Origin: Streptomyces tirandamycinicus
GTDB taxonomy: Bacteria > Actinomycetota > Actinomycetes > Streptomycetales > Streptomycetaceae
NCBI RefSeq assembly: GCF_003097515.1
Contig: NZ_CP029188.1
Coordinates: forward strand, 1,789,001-1,853,000
Direction of reading: 5' to 3'
Length of the DNA stretch: 64,000 nucleotides
Part shown: positions 63,670 through 64,000 of the stretch, piece by piece
Layout of the letters: every line of letters begins with the position of its first letter
How positions within the stretch are numbered: the first letter of the stretch is position 1
The notes under the pieces: model-generated
Database searches by the model: none
What the model was told of the DNA's origin: nothing
Seen by the model: the letters and a program-made list of their open reading frames with translations, nothing else
Made by a program: the position numbers and the translations under genes

Positions 63670-64000
63670 GTGAACTACAGGGTCCAGCCCAGCGCCCAGG
63701 TCGACGAGACCGCCGAGATCGGCGCCGGCAGCAGTGTGTGGGATCTCGCGCAGATCCGCGAGGGTGCCCTCCTCGGCGAGGGCTGTGTGATCGGCCGGGG
63801 CGCGTACGTCGGCACGGGCGTCCGCATGGGCGACAACTGCAAGCTGCAGAACTACGCGCTGGTGTACGAGCCGGCCGAGCTCGGTGACGGCGTCTTCATC
63901 GGCCCTGCCGTGGTGCTCACCAACGACCACAACCCGCGTTCCGTCGACCCCGAGGGCAAGCAGAAGCGCGGCGGCGACTGGGAAGCCGTCGGTGTGAGGA
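63670..64000 (+). CDS. WbpD/WlbB-like sugar N-acetyltransferase (3' end missing)
   Basis: About 110 residues are visible before the window edge. Hexapeptide repeats of the left-handed beta-helix (VDETAEIGAGSSVWDLAQI, GEGCVIGRGAYVG) lead to NYALVYEP and VFIGPAVVLTNDHNPRSV, the signature of N-acetyltransferases acting on UDP-amino sugars. These act in surface polysaccharide or amino-sugar pathways. The GTG at 63670 has AGGCAGAGAA upstream. Confidence 0.85.
   Translation, partial: MNYRVQPSAQVDETAEIGAGSSVWDLAQIREGALLGEGCVIGRGAYVGTGVRMGDNCKLQNYALVYEPAELGDGVFIGPAVVLTNDHNPRSVDPEGKQKRGGDWEAVGVR

Overview
The window is a high-GC (well above 70%) stretch of actinobacterial chromosome, almost certainly from Streptomyces. 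The evidence is codon usage (nearly all third positions G or C), frequent GTG/TTG starts, NTGA-coupled genes, many leaderless promoters, and a conserved housekeeping gene order that, from memory, matches the region of the S. coelicolor chromosome carrying phoH, hrcA-dnaJ, lepA, holA, comEA-comEC, leuS, nadD, proA, proB, obgE and rplU. There is no phage, transposon, CRISPR or integrase; this is core chromosome with a few accessory patches.

Left part (1-20.5 kb). A coupled minus-strand operon phoH-ybeY-CNNM/CBS protein-MmcQ is followed by a pfkB sugar kinase, a divergent MFS transporter, an ADA-family deaminase that looks like an adenine deaminase, RNase Z, a HIT protein, a lipoprotein with a repeat-derived N-terminus, rsmE with a nitronate monooxygenase, and dnaJ with hrcA. 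hrcA has a clear CIRCE operator upstream. An MBL hydrolase and a DUF3097 protein run on the plus strand; DinB, hemW and a HATPase-GAF-SpoIIE phosphatase run on the minus strand.

Middle (20.8-41.7 kb). An acyl-CoA synthetase, lepA, divergent rpsT, holA, a small unknown protein coupled to an arylamine N-acetyltransferase, a PPOX protein, comEC-comEA, DegV, a membrane/coiled-coil protein and leuS. leuS is preceded by a leucine-rich 12-residue leader peptide and a terminator hairpin, a classical attenuator layout. On the plus strand a haem-type ferric-reductase-like membrane protein is coupled to a NuoF-ferredoxin fusion, which looks like a two-gene membrane redox module.

Right part (41.7-64 kb). 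Two identical tRNA-Ala(GGC) genes flank two small zinc-ribbon genes. Then come a histidine phosphatase with an apparent CTG start, rsfS, an LCP-type cell-wall protein, nadD, a 53-aa membrane protein, an M48 protease, two paralogous membrane proteins sharing an SVVFDE motif, proA, an unknown protein and proB. Between proB and obgE lies a cell-wall glycopolymer block: a TagF-like polymerase, a CDP-ribitol synthase of the IspD-SDR fusion type, and a large glycosyltransferase, with hairpins separating the genes. The ribosomal operon rplU-rpmA-obgE follows, then a degraded secreted-protein fragment beside a 12-bp tandem repeat, and the start of a WbpD-like acetyltransferase cut by the window end.

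Intergenic regions repeatedly hold degenerate GC-rich tandem repeats with units of 6 to 44 bp. Their coding-looking frames on either strand are artefacts of composition.
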